Shown one piece after another: positions 34,416-41,958 of a stretch of 64,000 nucleotides of DNA. This DNA comes from RGIG1681 sp045594425. GTDB taxonomy: Bacteria > Bacillota > Clostridia > Christensenellales > UBA1242. The stretch lies in assembly GCA_045594425.1 (NCBI GenBank), contig JAZNYK010000013.1:124001-188000 (forward strand). Reading direction: 5' to 3'. Positions within the stretch are counted from its first letter, which is position 1; every line of letters starts with the position of its first letter. The position numbers and the translations under genes were made by a program. The notes beneath the pieces are model-generated. The model was not told the DNA's origin. It was given only the letters and a program-made list of their open reading frames with translations, and did not search any database.

Positions 34416-36225
34416 AATGGGACACGGTGGCGGTGCGCCACAAAAGGCAAAAGATGTTAAAAAATCTTTTGCTAGACTTATAAAATATTCAAAAGTATTT
34501 CTTCCTTTGATTATCGTTTCAATGATTTTAATAACAGCACAAACAGTTTTTAGAATTATTGGTCCAGACAAACTTGCAGATATAACAAACTTGGTAACAG
34601 AATCAGTAATGATTCCTGGTGCGTCTGTTAACATGACAAAAGTTTGGAAAATTGCAATCACTTTGATTTCACTTTATGTTTTGGGTGCTGTGTTTGGCTA
34701 TATTTCAAACCTTTTGATGATTAGAGTTTGCTTTAAAATGAGCCAAAACTTAAGAAGAGATATTGATGCAAAAATAAGCAGACTTCCACTTAAAACTCTT
34801 GATAGAACACCTTATGGTGATATTCTTTCAACGGTTGCTAACGATGTTGATATTGTTGGTCAAACTCTCGAAACAAGCGTGTCAAGTTTAATAAGTTCAA
34901 TTATTTTGTTTTTAGGTTCTCTTTTAATGATGTTTATCACAAATTGGATAATGGCGCTTTCGGCAATTGTTTCAACTGTGATAGGCTTTGCTTTAATGGG
35001 ATTGTTTATGGCTAAGTCACAAAAATATTTTATTGAGCAACAAAATAGTATTGCACAAATCAATGGTGTTGTTGAAGAATCTTATTCGGGTCAAAACATC
35101 ATTAGAGCATATAATGCAAAAGAAGAATTTAAAAACAAGTTTGAAATCGTAAACACAAAACTTTACACCAGTGGTTGGAAATCACAATTTATTTCTGGTG
35201 CAATGAACCCAATTATGCGTTTTGTGGGAAATCTTGGTTATGTTGTTGTTTGTATTGTTGGTGCACTTTTATTTATAGATGGAAAAATCAATCTTGGTGT
35301 TATCACTGCTTTCATGATTTATATTAGACTTTTCACAAATCCACTCACTCAAATTGCTCAAGCCATGACAAGTGTTCAAACAGCGGCTGCTGCAAGTGAA
35401 CGTGTGTTTGACTTTTTGGAACAAGAAGAAATTGAAGATGAATCAGATAAAGCAATTGAACTTCCGGAAATTAAAGGAAATGTTGAAATTTCACACGTTA
35501 AATTTGGATATGATGCTGGCAGAGAAATTATTCATGACTTTTCTGCAAAAATTGAAGCCGGTCAAAAAGTTGCTATTGTTGGACCAACTGGTGCTGGAAA
35601 AACCACAATTGTTAACCTTTTAATGCGTTTTTATGAAGTTAATGGTGGTGACATTAAAATTGATGGAATTTCTATTAAAGACATGACAAGAGCACAAGTT
35701 CGTGACATCTTTTCAATGGTTCTTCAAGACACATGGCTTTTTGAAGGAACTATTCGTGAGAATCTTGTTTATAACAAAAAGGGAATCACTGATGCAGACC
35801 TTAACAGAGTTTGCTTGGCGTGTGGTCTTGACCACTTTATCAAAACTTTATCAAAAGGCTATGATACAGTTCTTTCTGATGAAACCAATGTTTCAGTTGG
35901 TCAAAAACAACTTTTAACCATTGCTAGAGCAATGCTTCAAAATTCACCAATGCTTATTTTGGATGAAGCAACAAGCAACGTTGATACCAGAACTGAAGAA
36001 ATTATCCAAAAAGCAATGGATAAACTCACTGAAGGCAGAACAAGTTTTGTTATTGCTCACAGACTTTCAACAATCAAGAATGCAGACCTTATTTTGGTTT
36101 TGAAAGATGGTGATGTTATTGAATCTGGCACCCATAAAGAACTTATTGATAAAAAAGGATTTTATGCAGACCTTTATAACAGCCAATTCTCGCTTTCTGG
36201 GTTGGATGCAGAAGAACAAGATTAA
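34408..36225 (+). CDS. ABC exporter half-transporter (catalytic-site subunit)
   Basis: A 605-aa partner of the preceding half-transporter. It has six membrane helices (about 30-330) and an ATP-binding domain (about 355-595). Walker A is GPTGAGKTT, the catalytic Glu is present (LILDEATSNVD) and the switch His is present (VIAHRLS). Its signature sequence is altered (NVSVGQKQL instead of LSGGQ). Combined with the partner, one composite site is canonical and the other degenerate. The first residues after Met are a Gly/His/Pro-rich tail that may lie in the cytoplasm. GGAGG precedes the ATG inside the upstream gene. Confidence 0.92.
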   Translation: MPRMGHGGGAPQKAKDVKKSFARLIKYSKVFLPLIIVSMILITAQTVFRIIGPDKLADITNLVTESVMIPGASVNMTKVWKIAITLISLYVLGAVFGYISNLLMIRVCFKMSQNLRRDIDAKISRLPLKTLDRTPYGDILSTVANDVDIVGQTLETSVSSLISSIILFLGSLLMMFITNWIMALSAIVSTVIGFALMGLFMAKSQKYFIEQQNSIAQINGVVEESYSGQNIIRAYNAKEEFKNKFEIVNTKLYTSGWKSQFISGAMNPIMRFVGNLGYVVVCIVGALLFIDGKINLGVITAFMIYIRLFTNPLTQIAQAMTSVQTAAAASERVFDFLEQEEIEDESDKAIELPEIKGNVEISHVKFGYDAGREIIHDFSAKIEAGQKVAIVGPTGAGKTTIVNLLMRFYEVNGGDIKIDGISIKDMTRAQVRDIFSMVLQDTWLFEGTIRENLVYNKKGITDADLNRVCLACGLDHFIKTLSKGYDTVLSDETNVSVGQKQLLTIARAMLQNSPMLILDEATSNVDTRTEEIIQKAMDKLTEGRTSFVIAHRLSTIKNADLILVLKDGDVIESGTHKELIDKKGFYADLYNSQFSLSGLDAEEQD

Positions 36226-36229
36226 TATA

Positions 36230-36260
36230 AAAACAGTGCAAAAAAGCACTGTTTTTTTGC
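36230..36260 (+). terminator. Terminator of the ABC exporter operon
   Basis: AAACAGTGC/GCACTGTTT perfect 9-bp stem and a T run. Confidence 0.85.
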
Positions 36261-36308
36261 TTGAAAATAAGTTTGAAAAATTTTTTTAAATTAATTTAAA
36301 AATGCATA

Positions 36309-36337
36309 TTGACAATTATGATTTCATACCTTATTAT
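36309..36337 (+). promoter_or_regulatory. Sigma-A promoter of the 89-aa gene
   Basis: TTGACA (36309-36314), a 17-nt spacer and TATTAT (36332-36337). Confidence 0.75.
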
Positions 36338-36361
36338 ATTTATAATAAAGGGGGTTGTGAT

Positions 36362-36631
36362 ATGAAAAAATTGGAAGCATTGAAAGAAAGATTGGATTAT
36401 TTGCTTGAAGAACAAGCAAGAAGCAGAGGTCGCAGAGAGGTTAGAGATGTGTTTAGACCATCATTTGGAAATTTTGATGGAGTGGATGCATACGGAGACA
36501 TGGCAATGTATGATGCAGAACATGATTATGCATTAGACAGAGAAATTGAAGAAGTTAGAATTCAAATTTCTGAACGTGAAAAATATCTTGAAGAAGAAAA
36601 AAGGGCAGAACAAGCATTGCAACGTCAATAA
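36362..36631 (+). CDS. Hypothetical 89-aa charged helical protein
   Basis: Not recognised. Residues 1-25 and 58-89 are strongly helical and charged (coiled-coil-like), separated by a middle section rich in Asp, Gly and Tyr. The ATG at 36362 is chosen because AAGGGGG is 9 nt upstream and a consensus promoter ends 24 nt before it; a longer frame from 36302 would start inside that promoter. It has its own terminator. Confidence 0.7.
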   Translation: MKKLEALKERLDYLLEEQARSRGRREVRDVFRPSFGNFDGVDAYGDMAMYDAEHDYALDREIEEVRIQISEREKYLEEEKRAEQALQRQ

Positions 36632-36652
36632 TAAATCCTGGGGGAATAAATC

Positions 36653-36690
36653 AGTCACAAAACAAATTTAAGTTTGTGGCTTTTTTATTT
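36653..36690 (+). terminator. Terminator after the 89-aa gene
   Basis: AGTCACAAA/TTTGTGGCT stem (one G-U) with an 11-nt loop and TTTTTT. Confidence 0.75.
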
Positions 36691-36710
36691 GCAAAAGAAT
36701 ATAAATTTTG

Positions 36711-36739
36711 TTGCCAGTTTTTACAAAATAATATAAAAT
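36711..36739 (+). promoter_or_regulatory. Promoter placing the start point at the zinc-ribbon gene ATG
   Basis: TTGCCA (36711-36716), a 17-nt spacer and TAAAAT (36734-36739), ending 6 nt before ATG; there is no SD. Confidence 0.6.
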
Positions 36740-36745
36740 GTATTT

Positions 36746-37780
36746 ATGGAAAATATGTCTTCAAAATGCAAAAATTGTGGTAGTGAATTATGGTATAACC
36801 CAAAACAAGGATGTTTGACCTGCAAATATTGTGAGTCAAACTATTTTTTGCCAACCAAAAAAGATAACGCTATTTTGGTTAGACAATATGATGCTGGGTT
36901 CCATCCAAATCAACTTAACCAAACTATGAATGCTTACAGGTGTGATACTTGCGCAAATATTTATTATATGTCGAGTGAAGAAAAGTCTAAAAAATGTCCA
37001 AACTGTGGAAACTCATCTTCAACACTTGTTAATGATTCAGGATACTGTGCAGATGGCATTATTCCGTTCAGAATTTCAAAACAAGATGCTGCAAAAGCAT
37101 TTACCGAACATTTGCGTTCACAAGCGGGGGTTCCAAAAGAACTTAAAAAAATGGCACAAAACCAAAAACTTATGGGTGTGTTTATTCCTGTTTGGAATTT
37201 CTCATTCAATGTTATGGCTGACTATAGTGCAAATGCAACTGAACTAAAAAAAGATTATCAAGGCAATTTTTATGGTGTTCCAAAACCAGTGTTTGGTGAT
37301 GAAATGAAAAGGGTTGCTTCTCTTGATGAATCTGCAACAAAAAATGAAGAAGACACCTTCCTTGAACTTTTTGATGAAGATGACTATGCTGGTATCATCC
37401 CTTATATTCCTGAATATACATTTGGTTATAGAGTTGATGCAATCAACAAAGATATTCACGATTATTACTATGAAATCACCAAAAAAGCAGAATCTGACCT
37501 TGAAAGAAAAATTAAGAGAAAGATTCTTTCTAAATACAAAGATGTTTCAGACATCAATGTAAATGCAAGAGCAAAAGATATTTTCTTTAACTTTACTTAT
37601 GTTCCTGTTTATGTTAACAATTTCACATATCGTGGAAAAACTTATAAAACATACATCAGTGGAACAACAGGAAAGGTTGCAGGCAAACCACCTGTTTCAG
37701 CAAAGAAGATTTTTGGAAAAATATTCAAGACAATTGGTTTCCTTGCCATTCTTGCAGGCCTTGCATATTTGCTTTTATAA
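36746..37780 (+). CDS. Zinc-ribbon protein with C-terminal membrane anchor
   Basis: A 344-aa protein. Two Cys-rich ribbons are visible: CKNCG...CLTCKYCES (about residues 7-30) and CDTCAN...CPNCGNS (about 61-90). A soluble beta-rich middle region follows, and then one C-terminal helix (about 325-343). This resembles the TFIIB-type zinc-ribbon proteins common in Bacillota, of unknown role, here tail-anchored. There is no SD; the -10 box ends 6 nt before ATG, so the mRNA is probably leaderless. The next gene downstream converges on it. Confidence 0.75.
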   Translation: MENMSSKCKNCGSELWYNPKQGCLTCKYCESNYFLPTKKDNAILVRQYDAGFHPNQLNQTMNAYRCDTCANIYYMSSEEKSKKCPNCGNSSSTLVNDSGYCADGIIPFRISKQDAAKAFTEHLRSQAGVPKELKKMAQNQKLMGVFIPVWNFSFNVMADYSANATELKKDYQGNFYGVPKPVFGDEMKRVASLDESATKNEEDTFLELFDEDDYAGIIPYIPEYTFGYRVDAINKDIHDYYYEITKKAESDLERKIKRKILSKYKDVSDINVNARAKDIFFNFTYVPVYVNNFTYRGKTYKTYISGTTGKVAGKPPVSAKKIFGKIFKTIGFLAILAGLAYLLL

Positions 37781-37795
37781 AATAAAAAGAAAAAT

Positions 37796-37826
37796 AAAAC
37801 GAATCACACCTGTGATTCGTTTTTTG
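37796..37826. terminator. Bidirectional terminator
   Basis: AAAACGAATCACA/TGTGATTCGTTTT perfect stem with a 2-nt nominal loop, between convergent genes. Confidence 0.85.
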
Positions 37827-37835
37827 TTTTGTGTA

Positions 37836-40271
37836 TTAAAATTTTACAACAGAAGCAGATTCAGAGCCTTCAAAACAATTTTCCAAAATTTGAGCATCTT
37901 TACTTAAACCAACTTTTGTTAAGTTTTTGCAATTTTTAAATGCATTTTTTCCAATAACTTTTGCATTTGGAATGGTCACTCTTTTTGCATTGCTGTCTTC
38001 AAACGCAAAGTTTGCAATAATTTCACAATCTTCTTCAACAAAAAGAGTGTCGGCTTCTTTGTTGCAACCAACAGCAACATAGTAAGGGTTGCCATTAACA
38101 TTAGCATAAATAACATCGTCTTTTTCTGTTATTAAATGTGGGTTGTTTTTCAAAAATCCAAAGTCGATTTCACCAACACCCTCTTTGACTGTTACAGATG
38201 TGACATTTGGGCAATCACACAAGAAAAAACTTCCGATTACGTTTACATATCCGTAGATGTTAACTTTCTTAATATGTTCGTTATCTTTCACTGAACTACG
38301 TCCAATAGATTTAACAGTTTGACCACCAATGCTTATTGGAATGTTTAAAACTTCAGAAGTTGTTTCTATGGAATTTATTGTAAAAAGACCAGTATATGGG
38401 CTAACCCAAGTGTCATATCCTTGCGCATTTGCTTCTTCATTAGAAATATGTTTTATTTCATCTGGAACTTCTTCATCAAAAAATGTTGGTTTTGGTTGCT
38501 CCTTTACTTCAGTGATATTTAAATCGTTATTGCTAGGTTTTTCAGCAGCAACAGTTCTTTCTTTTTGTAGGGTTGCATCAGGGTTCATTTTTTCAGACTT
38601 TTCAAAGTCAACGCGGGTAGGGGATGTGGCAACCACGGTGAAAACTGCATCATCGGCATACAAAATGATGTCGGCAGTGTCTGATGGGTCATAAAAGTCA
38701 TCTGGTTCATAAACTTGACCAGTCTTTTCGTTTTTCCAGATTCTATTGCCTGGTATGTAAACTTGTTGAATTCTTGAATCCGAACCAAACATTCCGCTAT
38801 TAAATGATTCAACACTTTCAGGGATTTCAAAGTCAAACAAATCTGTGTCACCAAATGCCTCAAATCCAATTTTTTTAGTGCTTGAACCAAGTCTGAAATC
38901 TTTTAAGCAATCACAAGAATAGAACGCTGCATCAGAAATCTCTTCAACATTAACATTAACACCATTAAGTTTTGTGCACATTGAAAATGCTCTTTCGTCA
39001 ATATATTTTAATGTGTCTGGAAAATCAATATATTCTAATTTTTTGCAACTGCTAAAAGCAAGTTTTCCAATGCCAACAATGTTAGGCATAATAATACTTT
39101 TTATTGGTGCATTCATAAACGCAAAACTTGTTATAAATTTTGTGTCTTTATCCAAATGAACAATGTCTGCAACATTTTTATTGTAGCCAACTGCCATATA
39201 ATAAGAATTGTCATTAACTCTGATGTAATTTACGCCTTCTTTTTCAGTTTTTTCAACATTTGTTTTTTCGGCAAAGTTGGCACCGACTTTGTCAACTTTT
39301 CCAAGTAATGCAATTGAAGTTAAATCAGGGAATTGTGAAAAAGCGTAGTCGCAAATATAGTCAAGGTCTGCAAAAACAATTGCCGACATAATTTTAGAAA
39401 GAGATGACCATTGTATTGAGTTTTTGATTTGTTTTACAGGAACACCATCAATGGTTTTTGGAATAATTAAACTCATATCACGGCTTGCACATTTTTTGAT
39501 AATAACTTCGCCATTTTCAACATCATAAATAAGCCCCCATTCTTTGGCTTTTTCAGCGGTGATATCTGGATAAACACCCTTGGCTTCCATGCGCTCTTTT
39601 AATTCAGAAATATAGTTCTTTTTTTCTCCCAAAAGGCTCTTTAGTTCAGCATTCTTGTTAGGGTCAGAAAACAATTCTTCAATAACAGTAACAGTTGATT
39701 TTCCATTGGCATAAGTCATAAGCGAACTATAGAAAATGTTATTGCAGAACTTAAGTTTGCCATAAGGTTCTTCATCCCAATCTGCAATATAATCAGTTAA
39801 AACATTAAAGAATGGATTTAAAACCAATAACAAATCCAAAACATCACTTTCGGTGAGTTCAGCAAAAGGTTTTCCTGCTAAATGACCAACCATAGGGTCA
39901 TTTTTTGTTATGTTTGCGTGAAAGTCAATAATGGTTTGATATTTGGCATCATCTCTTAAGAATATTGATTCAAATGCACCCCAAGAAGCATTAGCAAGTT
40001 CAGTAAAATAATCCATTTTTTCATAATATTCACCAAACATATTGTTTTCTGATAAAAAGGCTGCTTTTATTAAGTCTTTCGAAACAATAAGTCTTGCTTT
40101 TTCGATTACTTCCGTAAGATTGTGTTCTTTGCAAAGATTGTGATAATATTCTATTTGAACACTGTTTCGATGAGTGAAAAATTCCCAGTCAACATCACCC
40201 GGTTGTTGTCCTTTAACGGAAACTAAATAATTGAAAATAACGCCATATCCTGGTGCATATTCATAAGTCAT
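37836..40271 (-). CDS. Leucine-rich repeat protein (BspA-like), cytoplasmic
   Basis: An 811-aa protein. The N-terminal 240 residues are helical and unfamiliar. From about residue 260 come BspA-type leucine-rich repeats in two blocks (about 290-500 and 640-811), with units such as IKSIIMPNIVGIGKLAFSSC and KRVTIPNAKVIGKNAFKNC. A Pro/Glu/Asn-rich linker lies between (about 560-640). BspA repeats usually occur on the surface, but no signal peptide or membrane helix is seen here. GGAGG precedes the ATG. It is the third gene after ispH and the metallo-hydrolase, 25 nt downstream. Confidence 0.85.
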   Translation of the reverse strand: MTYEYAPGYGVIFNYLVSVKGQQPGDVDWEFFTHRNSVQIEYYHNLCKEHNLTEVIEKARLIVSKDLIKAAFLSENNMFGEYYEKMDYFTELANASWGAFESIFLRDDAKYQTIIDFHANITKNDPMVGHLAGKPFAELTESDVLDLLLVLNPFFNVLTDYIADWDEEPYGKLKFCNNIFYSSLMTYANGKSTVTVIEELFSDPNKNAELKSLLGEKKNYISELKERMEAKGVYPDITAEKAKEWGLIYDVENGEVIIKKCASRDMSLIIPKTIDGVPVKQIKNSIQWSSLSKIMSAIVFADLDYICDYAFSQFPDLTSIALLGKVDKVGANFAEKTNVEKTEKEGVNYIRVNDNSYYMAVGYNKNVADIVHLDKDTKFITSFAFMNAPIKSIIMPNIVGIGKLAFSSCKKLEYIDFPDTLKYIDERAFSMCTKLNGVNVNVEEISDAAFYSCDCLKDFRLGSSTKKIGFEAFGDTDLFDFEIPESVESFNSGMFGSDSRIQQVYIPGNRIWKNEKTGQVYEPDDFYDPSDTADIILYADDAVFTVVATSPTRVDFEKSEKMNPDATLQKERTVAAEKPSNNDLNITEVKEQPKPTFFDEEVPDEIKHISNEEANAQGYDTWVSPYTGLFTINSIETTSEVLNIPISIGGQTVKSIGRSSVKDNEHIKKVNIYGYVNVIGSFFLCDCPNVTSVTVKEGVGEIDFGFLKNNPHLITEKDDVIYANVNGNPYYVAVGCNKEADTLFVEEDCEIIANFAFEDSNAKRVTIPNAKVIGKNAFKNCKNLTKVGLSKDAQILENCFEGSESASVVKF

Positions 40272-40296
40272 AAAAAACCTCCAAATTATATATTGT

Positions 40297-40908
40297 TTAT
40301 TTTATTAAAATTTTATATTTTATATCTTTATTTAAATTTTTAATAAATTCGGATTCATCTTCTTTTGAGCCAACAATTGCGTTATAGTGTGTTGGAATAA
40401 CAACCATTGGTTTAATTTTATTTGCAAGAGTTGCTGCTTCTGCACCTGTCATGGTGTATGTTCCACCAATTGGCAAAAGCAAAACATCACACATAAGTCT
40501 TTCAAGTTCTGGTGTGGCGTCAGTGTCGCCAACAACAGCATAGGTTGTTTCTTTGATTGTGACTTTATAGCCCACCCAGTTATATTCTTTTTTGTGAAAA
40601 TTTTTATTAATGTTATAAGATGCAAATGTTTCCACTTGAATATCACCAAGTGTCAAACTTTCATTCGGTTTAACATAAATTATCTTGTTTTCAAAATTGT
40701 TTTCAAGTTGCTCTTTAGCATCAGCCGTTGCAATGATTGTTGTTTTTTTGTTTGATACTTTTTTGATGTCTTCAACACTCAAGTGGTCATAGTGTGGGTG
40801 AGTGATAAACACATATTTTGCAGGTGAGGTTTTTTCAGTAATTTGAAATGGGTCAAAGTGCAAATCTTCAATTCTAATTGAACTATGTGAATTTATTTTT
40901 ACGTTCAT
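40297..40908 (-). CDS. Metallo-beta-lactamase-fold hydrolase (UlaG-like)
   Basis: A 203-aa protein with the metal-binding motif THPHYDHLS (about residues 35-43), VVGDTDATPEL (about 124-134) and IPTHYNAI (about 171-178). Its short length and order of motifs fit the UlaG-like group of MBL hydrolases (UPF0173 relatives). The substrate is unknown; lactones and phosphoesters are options in the family. GGAGG precedes the ATG at 40906-40908, and the start lies 3 nt after the ispH stop, so it is cotranscribed with ispH. Confidence 0.85.
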   Translation of the reverse strand: MNVKINSHSSIRIEDLHFDPFQITEKTSPAKYVFITHPHYDHLSVEDIKKVSNKKTTIIATADAKEQLENNFENKIIYVKPNESLTLGDIQVETFASYNINKNFHKKEYNWVGYKVTIKETTYAVVGDTDATPELERLMCDVLLLPIGGTYTMTGAEAATLANKIKPMVVIPTHYNAIVGSKEDESEFIKNLNKDIKYKILIK

Positions 40909-40911
40909 GTT

Positions 40912-41817
40912 TTAAACCTCCTCAATCATCTTTTCAAGGATTGTTTTTAGTTGTTCAAGTTCGCTTTTCATGGTTGACGCACCCGCTGTTAGACCGATGC
41001 GAATATTTTTTGAAAGTTTAATACCTTCAGAATCAAGAACAGATTTTGCGTCATAAATATTTTCAAGAAAAATAGATTTTGTGATTGTTTTTAGATTGTT
41101 AAAAAGTTCTGTGGTGTTGCTTGAGTTCTTTCCACCAACAACAATCATAAGGTCACATTCTTTTGCAAGTTCTGCTGAAAAAACATTGATTTGTTTTTGC
41201 GCCATGCAGATTGATTTGTTAATAATAAGTTCAATATTTTTATTTTCGCTAATTTCTTGAATGTTCTCAATTAGTTTGTCAGCCTTTTCCATATTGAATG
41301 TTGTTTGGCAAACCACATAGAGTTTTTTTGCAGAAGTTTTTTCAATTTTTGTTAAATCTTCTGCATCTTCAATTAAAATTGGCTCTGATTCACACCAGCC
41401 AACAGTTCCCAAAATTTCAGGGTGCATAACGCCTGTTTTTTTGCCATACTTTCCAATGATTACAATGACAAAACCATTTGTGCTATATTCTTGAACTTTA
41501 TCGTGAATTTTTTTCACATTAACACAAGTGCAGTCAATATAATTTATTTTGTTTTGAGATAAAGTGTTATAAGTTTGTTTTGGTTCGCCGTGTGCTCTTA
41601 AAATAACAACACCTTCTGATGACAGATTTTCAATATCGTCCTCAAAAACGACACCTTGTTTTTCGAGCATGGTGTTAACATTTTTATTGTGAACAATTTC
41701 TTTAAACAAAGTGACTTTTTTGTCACTATCCAGTTGCTTTTGAGCAGTGTCAATTGCAAATTTGCAACCAGCACAAAGTCCACATACTTTTGATATTTTT
41801 ACGTTTTCATTTTCCAT
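40912..41817 (-). CDS. ispH: 4-hydroxy-3-methylbut-2-enyl diphosphate reductase
   Basis: A 301-aa [4Fe-4S] enzyme, the last step of the MEP isoprenoid pathway, giving IPP and DMAPP. The three cluster cysteines are visible: Cys15 (GLCAGC), Cys98 (DCTCVNV) and Cys204 (KSICMAQ). The conserved His motifs EIVHN, RAHGEP and MHPEILG are present, as is the GASTMKSELEQ end. There is no S1 domain fusion, unlike some Clostridia. The ATG at 41815-41817 has no SD and the -10 box ends 9 nt upstream, suggesting a leaderless or near-leaderless mRNA. Confidence 0.95.
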   Translation of the reverse strand: MENENVKISKVCGLCAGCKFAIDTAQKQLDSDKKVTLFKEIVHNKNVNTMLEKQGVVFEDDIENLSSEGVVILRAHGEPKQTYNTLSQNKINYIDCTCVNVKKIHDKVQEYSTNGFVIVIIGKYGKKTGVMHPEILGTVGWCESEPILIEDAEDLTKIEKTSAKKLYVVCQTTFNMEKADKLIENIQEISENKNIELIINKSICMAQKQINVFSAELAKECDLMIVVGGKNSSNTTELFNNLKTITKSIFLENIYDAKSVLDSEGIKLSKNIRIGLTAGASTMKSELEQLKTILEKMIEEV

Positions 41818-41826
41818 AACAAGTTT

Positions 41827-41855
41827 ATAATATCAAATAATTTAAGTTTGTTCAA
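41827..41855 (-). promoter_or_regulatory. Promoter of ispH placing the start point close to the ATG
   Basis: On the minus strand, TTGAAC (41855-41850), a 17-nt spacer, then TATTAT (41832-41827). Nine nt separate it from ATG. Confidence 0.6.
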
Positions 41856-41882
41856 ATGAATTATTAAAAGCGTGGTAATAAA

Positions 41883-41911
41883 TTGCAAAAAGTTAAAAAA
41901 CAAGATATAAT
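41883..41911 (+). promoter_or_regulatory. Promoter of the rsh-alkD operon
   Basis: TTGCAA (41883-41888), a 17-nt spacer and a perfect TATAAT (41906-41911). Confidence 0.7.
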
Positions 41912-41958
41912 TTGATTGTAAGTTAATAATTGATTATGGACAGAAGGAGATAACTTAT

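Noticed and set aside
40387..40755. A 122-codon plus-strand frame inside the metallo-hydrolase gene
   Set aside because: It is antisense to a gene with recognisable metal-binding motifs, is full of Cys, Phe and His typical of reversed AT-rich coding, and lacks an SD.
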